A stretch of 64,000 nucleotides of DNA, from the NCBI GenBank assembly GCA_029379385.1, contig CM055607.1:29199235-29263234 (forward strand), given 5' to 3'. Both the position numbers and the translations under genes were made by a program. Numbering within the stretch: position 1 is the first letter of the stretch; each line of letters begins with the position of its first letter. Shown here piece after piece: positions 1 through 10,400 of the stretch. The DNA is from Quillaja saponaria (taxonomy: Eukaryota > Streptophyta > Magnoliopsida > Fabales > Quillajaceae). Below the pieces are notes generated by a model. It ran no database searches. It worked only from the letters and a program-made list of their open reading frames with translations, and was not told the DNA's origin.

Positions 1-670
1 AATATACAATTGATTTATATAATTTTTAAAAAATTCTTTTACGATAAATATGAAGGAGAAAATGAAAACATATTGTTAGTTTTAAAAGATTTTATTCTTT
101 AAGTACTAATTAGTTATACTATTAAAATTAATTTCAAAATTCTATGCTTTAAATTGTTTTTTTTTTTTATCACTTCCACACATTGTACTAAAGAATTAGA
201 AAGGAGATAACATAACATTTGAAAATTAATAGATTTATGATACTATCACCAATTAAATAATAAAAATTTGTAAAAAATTAATAATATGCTCTGATTTTAT
301 AAGACGCATTAATCACTATAAAATAAAATAATTAAAAAAATCTTATTAATTTTAGAAACAATGTATTAATATTTAAAAAAAATTAAAAAAGTAGAGAAAC
401 TTATAATTTTTTTTTCATATTTAGGATTCATTTGAAAAAAAGAAAAGAAAAATGGTACTTTTTAGTGTTTTGGAGATCAAGTCAGGGAGTTGTAGTATTT
501 TCCGATGATTATATACTAACAACATTAATTTTAATTTATTATAAGAAAAGGGTATCAACTTACCTAAATTTTGGACTCATGTGTTATTTCAGTAAATGTT
601 ATAGGAGATGAGTTGAATTTATTCAAAAATAAAAAAATAAAAATATTCACCTTTGTCTGAGTTCCTTAGT
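1..670. other. AT-rich spacer left of the Mutator-like element
   Basis: No gene, RNA or clear repeat structure is visible. The stretch is made of A/T runs with stop codons in every frame. It is the flank into which the Mutator-like element beginning at 681 inserted; before insertion it was presumably the upstream region of the LOS4-like gene that now starts at 7453. Confidence 0.6.
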
Positions 671-680
671 AAGAGGAACT
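671..680. repeat. Left target-site duplication of the Mutator-like element
   Basis: The 10 bases AAGAGGAACT lie directly before the element's first base (GGAAAAAACC). The same 10 bases occur directly after its last base at 7350-7359. Duplications of 9-11 bp are the hallmark of Mutator-superfamily insertion. Confidence 0.9.
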
Positions 681-809
681 GGAAAAAACCATATAATGGA
701 CCAATTTTACAAACATAATTTTAAAATAGGCCATTTTTAAAACTAATATTGAAAATGGACCAAATTTTTCATATCACCGCCAAGTCATCCCGCCACATCA
801 GCCACACCA
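681..809 (+). repeat. Left terminal inverted repeat
   Basis: This segment runs from GGAAAAAACCATATAATGG to the GCCACACC motif at about 808. It matches the reverse complement of 7241-7349 with small indels. One indel is a short extra stretch on the left next to CCCGCCACA, which makes this copy about 20 bp longer. Confidence 0.85.
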
Positions 810-904
810 AAAAAAAAAAAGTGAACATCACTTAACAGTACACGGATAATGTTCACCTTTTTTTTTTATCTTTTCTCAAAATTAAAAAATAAAAATATAT
901 GAAT

Positions 905-937
905 AGTAACTTCGTGAGTCCAACTCACGAAGTTACT
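905..937. repeat. 33-bp palindrome, left subterminal copy
   Basis: Two perfect 15-bp arms, AGTAACTTCGTGAGT and ACTCACGAAGTTACT, surround the 3-bp spacer CCA. The same arms recur at 6783-6815, 7040-7072 and 7175-7207. Decayed copies lie near 1129-1163 and 1240-1268 on the left and near 6878-6912 on the right. I saw the motif only inside the Mutator-like element, near its ends. Confidence 0.85.
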
Positions 938-1652
938 GTTCATCTTTTTTTTTTAATTTTTTTTTTATAATTTTGTTTGGGAAGAAAAAATTATTATTTT
1001 TTTCTTAAGTAAGAAATTTTTTTTATCATTTTTCAAAAATATAAAATATATGAATAGTTTTTTTTTTGTATTTTTATTTATCTTGATAAAATTTACCCCA
1101 AAATTACAACTATAAAAAATAAAAATGAACACTAACTTCATGATCCCAATACACGAAGTTACTGTTGTTTGTTTTGTAATTTTTTTTTTAGTCGATTGAA
1201 AATTTTTACCATGTTTCAAAAAAAAAAAAAAAACACATAAACAGTGAGCCTAACACACGAAGTTACTATTCATTTATTTTTATTTTATTTTCTCCCTTTT
1301 ATTTATTTAATCTATATATTTAGTAAGACAATAATGGATAAATTAATAATTTTTTCTTGATAAAATCATTTCTTGGTAAAATCATATTCCCTTTATCAGT
1401 GAGTATATTTTTTTTCTTTGTTTTTATCACATAAATTAACAATTTTTTGGGTAAAGTAATTAGTGTACTATTTTTTATAATAATAGATGCATTTAATCCC
1501 TAAATTATTTTTAAAAAAATTAGTATTGTTTTGTAAATTTAATTTCATCGAAGATTGAATTATTAAGAAATTAAACAATCCAAATTATAATAAAATTAGG
1601 AAATAAAAATATCCAAACTGTGTTGTGAGATGTACAATATTTTATATTAATT

Positions 1653-3745
1653 TCATCTCCTTCGTGAATGAGTACCACAAGGCGGAGGTCTCCTATTTCT
1701 AGCAGGGTTCCTTCTTGGAGCTATATCACGCGACATGTTTTGTTGTGTGACATGACCTAGGTCATCTGTCTCATCACCACCTGGTCCACTGCCACCGTCG
1801 TCATTATATCCAGCGAGATCCTCAGCGTCCATATGCCATCCAATATAGTCTGTATGTAACTGTGTTATACTTCTCATACCTATGTCATATGTATGTGGGA
1901 TGGGTGCTCTATATGACTCTGGAAGTAGTACCATATTGAAACATATTTGGGATCGGCGATGCATTTATGTCATGAGATGGGCTACCCAAATGTGCTATAG
2001 ATGGTCGATAAACATCATCTGTAGTGTAATCCGGCACATGGGAAGATGATGGACCAGCATACGCATGTGACACAGATGGAATATGAGAAGACGACGGATC
2101 ATCATATGCATGTGAAGAAAATGATGGACCGACATATGCATGTAATGAAGATGATGGACCAGCATATGCACATGAGGGGGTAGGAGCCTGAGAGTGACTA
2201 TGCGATGGTGAGGCTACTTGTTGAATTATGAGGATAAGTAGGAAATCTCTAATGACGACCATATGGTGTCAAAAATTGCATACCAAACCTTTAATACCAC
2301 TGCATGTAATCTGGTGAAACAAGTTGACTATAAGATGGTTGTCCATTCACAACAAAAGTTCGCCTCATACCCCAAACATTAATGTAGGCAGCGTATCTTA
2401 GACGATAATCTGTATTTCTACAGTGTCCTAAGGTCAGTCATATGCAAATCAACATCACTATATGGATTTTCTGGTATGATCGGAATATAACCAAACTGAC
2501 ACATCACCCTGTCTGCCATGTGGTGCTCTACAATATTAAAACAAATTAAAGGAACAGTTGAGCACCTATATATCTCGCTCGTTCAAACAATAAGGTGGGA
2601 GGGATGCCATCACCCTATGCATTATATGGCATCCATAGAAACTGTAAAATAAGAAAAATGAAAATGATAGTAAATGTAACATGAATGTAAAAATAATATG
2701 ATTCTAATGTTATAACATGGTAATGAACTATATGAATATATTCTTAATTATGAACCCATGTAACTTGATCTTGTGACATCTCATCTAGCGTTCGTCTGTA
2801 CCATCTCACAGAGTGTGAGGTAATTTTAGTGACACAAAAATTAGCCCACCATATACAATTATAAAGTAAATAAATTAATAATCATCATAATAATACCAAG
2901 ACCTTTACCTTGAACATAATCAAGTAAGACATGAAACAAATAAACAAATTTACCTTGTACATAATGAAGAAGTAGAATCAAATGGCATCGCCCATCTCTC
3001 ATTGGAGCCATCATCGATAGTCCTCTCCCATGCCCATAATTATAACAAAATCACTGCACCAGCAAGATCAGTGACATTTGTTCTACTGGCATGACACATC
3101 TCTCTATACAGCCAAGCCAGACATGCGCTACCCCAACTATAATGTGCAATATGATCAAAATTTTGTAGCAGAGGTAACCACATCAAATGTACACGGGACT
3201 GAGACTTATCGGCAAATAAAAATCCACCGATAAGTTGCAATATATACGCTCGTGCATATCTCTCAACTATGATTTCATCAGCACCGATAAGTTTTGTATA
3301 CTACCAGCATTTCTTGATTGAGTCTCTATAACTCTATCTTCTGAGGCATATACATTAGGAAATGATGAAGATACGCCATGACCAAAATCTATAGGTCCCA
3401 GCATATCCTGAATTGTGTTTTTCTCCAAGTATAGCTCTAAACAAAATCCAGGAACCTTGCATACTAGCATGTTCCGAACATGACTTCCAAATCATCATCA
3501 TCATTTACTTTAATTGGACTGTACCATGTTGAATTATTAGATGCATTCAGAAATCGACAAATGATGCTGAGGTACTCAGTTCTCTGGTCAACCTTTAGGC
3601 CTTTGCACAAGCGACCATGAAATCGAACATAATTGATACCCATAGGCATCCGAATACATTTAACGGGAGGTAAATTATATTCAACACCTTTTGACCTAGT
3701 TGTGATCTTACCATTCATGTAACACATAATCGTTATGTGATCCAT
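1653..3745 (-). pseudogene. Decayed plant mobile domain (PMD/MAIL-like) protein gene
   Basis: Read on the minus strand, several frames together resemble the transposon-derived PMD protein related to MAINTENANCE OF MERISTEMS. An N-terminal segment lies at 3745-3464. The core PMD segment lies at about 3240-2990 and includes GGFLFADKSQSRVHLMWLPL and YSWGSACLAWLYREMCHAS. A segment near 2820-2760 reads RWYRRTLDEMSQDQVTWVH. A tail with HAYAGPSSS-like repeats lies at 2262-1909, and a basic C-terminus with RRNPARNRRPPPCGT ends near 1653. The core reads AVILL, a stop, then LWAWER, where the family normally has Q; this fits a CAA to TAA change. Frame changes and further stops occur downstream, so the gene is not translatable as it stands. 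It is the only recognisable protein in the element. Confidence 0.75.
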
Positions 3746-3984
3746 GATGTGCTTTGTTCCTTCAAAGTCTCAAATTAACATTAGATTACTACCTTATTTA
3801 CCACAAAAACACTAAATATAATAATTATGAACAAATATTGACTTGGAGTTCGTGTAGAAATATTAACTTAGTAACACTAATTAATTAAAACATGTAGAAA
3901 TATTGACTTAGTAACACAAATCATAAATTTTCTAATAACTAAATTAAGTAAATTTCTAATTCTAATCACATTTTATTTTATCAT

Positions 3985-5640
3985 TTACTCATTATCACTA
4001 ATTAATTATTTAAACATATTCTTATTATGACAAAATATATAATAATAATAAAAATATTTATTTTCATTGCTTTCTAACAAAAATACATAAAAATTACATT
4101 ATTAATAAAAACAATATACAAATTACATTGTTAATTTCCTGTTATGATAAAATATGTAATAATAATAAATAAATAAAATAATATATATTTTCATAAAAAA
4201 TATGAAAATTATAAAAATTATTTTCATAAAATGTGTAATAATAACAAAACTACATAAAAATTACATTATTACTTTCCTGTTATGATAAACTATCTAATAA
4301 TAATATTATTATTATTTATTTTCATTATTTTGCTAACAAAACTATATAAAAATTACTTTTCCACCATCAATTTACCCAAAAGTCATAGCTATATATTGCC
4401 TAAAAAAATATCTACTTGTTATCACTAATTAATTATTTAAACATATTCCTATTATGACAAAATATATAATAATAATAACAATATTTATTTTTATTATTTT
4501 TCTAACAAAACTACATAAAAAAAATACATTTTATAAAAACTATATAAAAAAAATTACATTATTAATTTCTTGTTATGATAAAATATCTAATATCTAATAA
4601 TAATAAATAAATAAAAATATTTATTTTCATTGCTTTCTAACAAAAATACATAAAAATTACATTATTAATAAAAACAATATAAAATTACATTGTTAATTTC
4701 CTGTTATGATAAAATATGTAATAATAATAAATAATAAATAATATTATTTTCATAAAAATTATGAAAATTATAAAAATTATTTTCATAAAATGTGTAATAA
4801 TAACAAAACTACATAAAAATTACATTATTACTTTCCTGTTATGATAAACTATCTAATAATAATATTATTATTATTTATTTTCATTACTTTTCTAACAAAA
4901 CTATATAAAAATTACTTTTCCACCATCAATTTACCCAAAAGTCATAGCTATATATTGCCTAAAAAAATATCTACTTGTTATCACTAATTAATTATTTAAA
5001 CATATTCTTATTATGACAAAATATATAATAATAATAACAATATTTATTTTTATTATTTTTCTAACAAAACTACATAAAAAAATACATTTTATAAAAACTA
5101 TATAAAAAAATTACATTATTAATTTCTTGTTATGATAAAATATCTAATATCTAATAATAATAAAAATAAATAAAAATATTTATTTTCATTGCTTTCTAAC
5201 AAAAATACATAAAAATTACATTATTAATAAAAACAATATATAAAATTACATTGTTAATTTCCTGTTATGATAAAATATGTAATAATAATAAATAAATAAA
5301 ATAATATTTATTTTCATAAAAATTATGAAAATTATAAAAATTATTTTCATAAAATATGTAATAATAACAAAACTACATAAAAATTACTATATTTATAAAA
5401 ACTACATAAAAATTACATTATTAATTTCCTGTTATGGTAAACTATCTAATAATAATATTTATTTTCATTACTTTTCTAACAAAACTATATAAAAATTACT
5501 TTGCCACCATCAATTTACCTAAAAGTCATAGCAATATATTGCCTAAAAAAATATCTACTCGTTATCACTAATTAATTATTTTAACATATTCATTTATTAT
5601 GATAAAATATCTACTAATAATAAAATAAAATTTTCATTAT
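3985..5640. repeat. AT-rich tandem repeat array, unit about 560-585 bp
   Basis: The anchor CCACCATCAATTTACC occurs at 4361, 4920 and 5504. The anchor TATCACTAATTAATTATTT occurs at 3993, 4420, 4979 and 5563. Spacing is therefore 559 and 584 bp, after a shorter first unit. Inside each unit, shorter motifs such as CCTGTTATGATAAA recur. No coding potential is seen. The array sits upstream of the PMD gene start inside the Mutator-like element. Confidence 0.85.
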
Positions 5641-6290
5641 TTACTTTTATAAATTTTCTACTAAAACTAAAAAACTGTTAATCACAATATCACTGTTTAT
5701 AAACTTTAAAGTAATTATAACTAAAAACTAAGATTAATGTAACAAGAAAGTACCTTCGTGTGAGTGGTGGATAAGGAATGAATACAATCACTTGAGAAAA
5801 ATTGAGAAAATGTCCTATTAATGAAATAATTTTGTTGTGAGTAAATAAAATATCTAATAATAAAATTCCAAAATAACAATATTAATTTTTATTAATGTAA
5901 CAAAAATATACCTCTCTTCTGTGAGTGATGGACAAGGAATGAACGTGAGTAATTGAGAGAAAGAAATGAAATAGATCTCTAGAAAAATAAAATTAAAGTT
6001 TGAAGGTGAAGTGAAGTTAGAAAATAAATAAGGTAGAACTTGTGTGTTGAAGAAAGTGAGAAAATGGTGATGAATATAGAAAGTGCAGATAAATGATACT
6101 TGTATAAGTTTGAGGTGAGAAATTTTAATTTGTTGAAGGTGAGAAAGGGTTTATGCATAAGAATAATGTGAGAACGAGCAAGAATGGGCGAGAATGATAA
6201 TGATTTATGGAAAGTGAAGAAAGATGTTTCACGGGTGTAGGAGCAACAAAATTGTTACATGCAGAGGCAAAAAAAAAAAAAAAAAAAAGA

Positions 6291-6480
6291 AGGAATGGTA
6301 TGCAGAATTTGCAGGTAAATGAAAGGAAACAAACAAAGCGTGCAAAAAAAGAAAAGAAAAAGAAATGGTATGAAGTATTTTACAGGTAAAGGAAAGGAAA
6401 CAAAATAAAGCATGCAAAAAAAGAAGAAAAAGGAATGGCATGCAAAGTTTTACAGGTAAAGGAAAGAAAAAAAACAAAGC
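6291..6480. repeat. Purine-rich minisatellite, about three 69-bp units
   Basis: Three successive units each contain GGAATGGTATG or a close variant (near 6291, 6361 and 6431), a TGCAGGTAAA or TACAGGTAAA motif, GGAAACAAA, and an A/G-rich tail. Open frames here on both strands are low-complexity by-products. Confidence 0.75.
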
Positions 6481-6782
6481 AAGCAAATGAAGCAGGAAAA
6501 AATAAAACATGTTACTTATTCTCTCTAAGCAAGTGGGAGAAAAAAACAATGCATGATTTGAAAAGCCGTATGGTACAAGAAAAAAAAAAAAAATGCATAG
6601 AAGAGTACCTTTAATTTATCATGTATGCATGGTACAAAAAAAACATGCATTTACAAGGTAGTAAAAAAATAAAAAATAAAAAAATAAAACTAAGTTGCTG
6701 TTATACAAAAAAAATTAAAAAAAATTACAAGGAATAAATAAATAAAGTTTGTATTTATGGCCAAAATAAAATAAAATTGAAT

Positions 6783-6815
6783 AGTAACTTCGTGAGTTAG
6801 ACTCACGAAGTTACT
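6783..6815. repeat. 33-bp palindrome, first right subterminal copy
   Basis: The arms AGTAACTTCGTGAGT and ACTCACGAAGTTACT surround the spacer TAG. Both arms match the copy at 905-937 exactly; only the spacer differs. Confidence 0.85.
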
Positions 6816-7039
6816 GTATATGTATTTTTTTAATTTGTTTATGGAAAAAGGGTAAAAAAAATTATAAAAATAACAATAGTAATTTCGTGGGTTGAAATTA
6901 CAACGTTATTGTTATTTTTATTTTTTTGTGATTGTGATATTAGGATAAATTTTTTCAAGATAAAAATAAAAAATATTTCCAAAATTTTATCAATTTTATA
7001 GGGATATTATAGAAATAAAAAAAGGAAAAAAAATTAAAT

Positions 7040-7072
7040 AGTAACTTCGTGAGTTGGACTCACGAAGTTGCT
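7040..7072. repeat. 33-bp palindrome, second right subterminal copy
   Basis: The arms are AGTAACTTCGTGAGT and ACTCACGAAGTTGCT with spacer TGG. One arm carries a single mismatch (GCT for ACT). Confidence 0.8.
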
Positions 7073-7174
7073 ATTCATATATTTTTATTTTTAATTTTGA
7101 AAAAAGATTAAAAAAAAAGTGAAAAGTATCCTGTGTACTGCTCAGTAAATAGTAATTTGTACTGTTTATTAGAC

Positions 7175-7207
7175 AGTAATTTCGTGAGTTTGACTCACGA
7201 AGTTACT
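7175..7207. repeat. 33-bp palindrome, third right subterminal copy
   Basis: The left arm is AGTAATTTCGTGAGT (one T for C), the spacer is TTG, and the right arm is ACTCACGAAGTTACT. It lies just inside the right terminal inverted repeat and about 250 bp upstream of the LOS4 start codon. Confidence 0.8.
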
Positions 7208-7240
7208 GTCATTATTATTATTATTATTATTTGTTGTTTT

Positions 7241-7349
7241 TCTTGGTGTGGCGGGATGACGTGGTGGTATACGATAAATTTGGCCCATTTTCAAGAAATA
7301 ACCTATTTTCAAATTATGTTGGTAAAATTGGTCCTATATGGTTTTTTCC
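7241..7349 (-). repeat. Right terminal inverted repeat
   Basis: The reverse complement begins GGAAAAAACCATATAGGACC and ends near CATCCCGCCACACC. It matches the left terminus at 681-809. The outermost 10 bases are identical at the two ends. Confidence 0.85.
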
Positions 7350-7359
7350 AAGAGGAACT
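7350..7359. repeat. Right target-site duplication of the Mutator-like element
   Basis: AAGAGGAACT is identical to 671-680. It lies about 93 bp before the ATG of the LOS4-like gene, so insertion was into the proximal promoter or 5' untranslated region. Confidence 0.9.
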
Positions 7360-7452
7360 TCTGAATCCGTCCCTGCTCCTTTACATCTCTGTTTAAGCTT
7401 CTCGCCCCCCTTCTCTATTTTTCGCACTCAATTCTGCACACTTCCAGTTGCA

Positions 7453-10400
7453 ATGGCCGATTCAACTGAATCCGCTACCGCTGCCAATACCTCCGCTACC
7501 ACCGTCACCTCCACTCCATCGGTGGATAGCAAGCCAAGGTGGGCTGACGTAGCCGAAGAAGAAGAAAATCAAGAAGCAACGAAAGATGAGGATAGTTCAA
7601 CCTTCTGCACTAAACGTTGATTCTTTAACAATCGATGAGAGCAAAAAGGTCAATAACTTCCTGGATGAACCCGAAGACTCTAATATCCAAGCAGTAAGAT
7701 CTCTTTTTCTCTTTGCGAATTGCTGTTTTATGTAAAATTTAGGGTATATAGAAGAACAACTAAATAACAAAAGGATTTGATTTTGGTTTCGAGAATTGAT
7801 TTTAACTAAGTTGCGTAGCATTATCGTGCTTAATTCAGAAGGCCCAACCTTCCTTTTTTTTCCACTTTTTTGATAGTATCACCTTTCTGACTAGGAATTA
7901 AGGTTCTCACAGCATTTATATTTGTTTGGTTTATACGAATTGCAGGATAGAAAAAGAAAAAGAGAAAAAAAGTTGAGCTTTATTTTATTTTCTTTTGTGT
8001 AGGTCACTTCTGGTGATACTCCGTATACATCAGCTAAAACCTTTGAAGAATTGAATCTTTCACCTGGAGCTGGTGAAGGGTTTGTATATTGAGATGAAAT
8101 TCCAAAAGCCTAGTAAAATTCAAGCTGTCAGTTTGCCAATGATTTTAACTCCTCCATACAAAGATTTGATCGCTCAGGCGCATAATGGTTCAGGTAAGAC
8201 GACTTGTTTTGTGCTTGGGATGTTGAGTCGTGTTGATCCTAAGCAGCAAGCTCCTCAAGCACTCTGCATTTGTCCGACAAGAGAATTGGCTATTCAGGTC
8301 AGCTTCTTTGCTTCATTTTTTCTTTCAAATGATAACAATTTTGTGATAATTTTTGTGCTGTTTTGTTACTGACGAGAGATTAAAAAATAACAGAATATAG
8401 AAGTTCTTCGGAAAATGGGGAAATACACGGGAATTAGTTCAGAATGTGCTGTACCAATGGATAGCAGAGATACCCTCTCAATAGCAAAGCGGGCACCAAT
8501 TATGGTGCAAGTAGTGATTGGTACTCCTGGAACAATAAAGAAATTGATGTCACTTAAGAAACTGGGCGTCAGGTCGTTTAAAGATCCTTGTTTTTGACGA
8601 GGCTGATCAAATGCTTGCAGAGGTAACCTGAGAAAGTTGAGAATATTGTTATTGTAATATTATTAAAAGGTTTTGGAAACGTTCCTCTTATTTATCATAA
8701 GATTTGTTGATTAGGTCAAGGGCACATAGTTTGATTGCCTTGTAGTATAAATACCATAAAACTAGAATATGTCCTGAACATTCTATTGATATAAAAAATT
8801 GTACTTCTGCAGGATGGTTTCCGTGATGATTCCTTGAGGATAATGAAAGAAATTCAGAAACTCAGTCCAAATTGCCAGGTACATTAAACCCGTGTACTTT
8901 CTCTACACACACCACACACAAAAACATATATGAATCTATGTTAAATTGCTAATTCTGGAAATTCATCATTATTCATTTTGCTCAAATATCACCAAGAATA
9001 CTATTATATTATCGTATGGAAGTATGACGGATGAAGTAATTTTTCTTTAGGAGGTAAAACATGCTAGTGTGATATCTGTATTTGTTTGGTTTGCACGTTC
9101 CATGTTATCATCTTTCGGCTACTCAAATTAGGCATGTGGATTTCTAGAAGGTTTCGAGTAGAAGTGTTCATGGGTTGGATTGGTTTGGTTTCAGGGCTAG
9201 TCCTGAACCAATCCAACCTAATTGGTTCTAATTTATTTTGAAACCAAACCAATCCAATTTAATCGGTCCCAATTTATTTTGAAACCAAACCCATCCAAAC
9301 AGTGCTTGGAACCAGTCCATTAAATGGATTAGGCCTATTATTTTACAAGCCACTTGCTGAAATAATAATAAGCTATTTGAAATTGTAATAATAGACTTTA
9401 AGGAGTAATACTTACTTTAAATCTTTAATAAGTAATAACATGTTTTAAAAAGTACAATTGGGGTTGCCATTAATAGCAGTGAATTGCCAACATAAACATA
9501 AAAAGTAACAATATATCAGGGTGGGTTAAAACATGACTACAATATACAACGGGCTTCATTAGGTTGATGTAGGGGTTGATAGTTAGTGGGTTGTCCACTT
9601 AATACTTAGGAATTTTATGATTTTATAGGGATTTATTAATTTTTAAAAAGATAATATAAATTATTGGACTGGATTACTAACTTTTGAAATCTTGAACCAA
9701 TCCTAGTAACAACCCAACTCAACTAATCCAAACCAATAACATTAATAGAAAAATCCGGACCAATCCAATCTGACGAAATTGCATCGGATTGATCAAAATG
9801 GATCGGGCCATGAACACCCCTAACTTTTGAGGTTTTAATGCATTTATTTCAGGAAATTCTCTAAGCTGGATGCTATATGAAAACACTCAAGTATAACCTT
9901 AATATGAAAGTTAAGTGCAATCAGAATTCACTTAGAAAACAGATTTGGGTTGTCTCTTTTATTTTTACCGTGACCATGAGAAAACAATGCGCTTGCATCT
10001 TTGTGGTCCAGTTGTGTAGGATTCTAAGAAAATATGCTCTTGTCCCTTAAAAATTTAGAAAATAAGATATTTTCTATATGTCTAAAATATTTGTCACCAA
10101 GAGATCCCCCAAACTTCCCCATCTGGTAGAAGAATAACAACTCTACTTGTTTCTTTACTTTCATGTGATTGCTTGTATATGTTTGATTGTGTATACCTTT
10201 TCTGTGCCTGCACAGCGTAGATGATCATGATACTGAGGATTTTTCTTGTCTTGGAAGTATTTTGACAATTAAGTTACATAACTATAGTAACAGCAGGGTC
10301 CCTGAGTTATTTCCATCACAATATTTTTTCCAGGTGCTTCTGTTTTCCTGCTACATTTAATGAGACTGTCAAGAATTTTGTTTCGAGAACAGTTAAAGAG

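Larger units (their letters stand above)
681..7349 (-). mobile_element. Complete 6.7-kb Mutator-like element carrying a PMD (MAIL-type) gene
   Basis: The element begins GGAAAAAACC and ends GGTTTTTTCC. Its terminal inverted repeats are about 110-130 bp, and it is flanked by the exact 10-bp duplication AAGAGGAACT. These features place it in the Mutator superfamily. Inside are a decayed plant mobile domain reading frame on the minus strand (1653-3745), an AT-rich tandem array (about 3985-5640), a purine-rich minisatellite (6291-6480) and repeated 33-bp palindromes near both ends. I see no MURA transposase, so it is probably non-autonomous or has lost its transposase. PMD genes are known from plant Mutator-like elements and from Gypsy elements. 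Strand is given for the PMD gene. Confidence 0.9.

Noticed and set aside
965..1219. 84-codon K/F-rich minus-strand open frame
   Set aside because: It is made of A/T homopolymers within the transposon's subterminal region; no family features.
6207..6549. Open frames of 60 and 106 codons on opposite strands
   Set aside because: They are translations of the purine-rich minisatellite in the Mutator-like element; low complexity.
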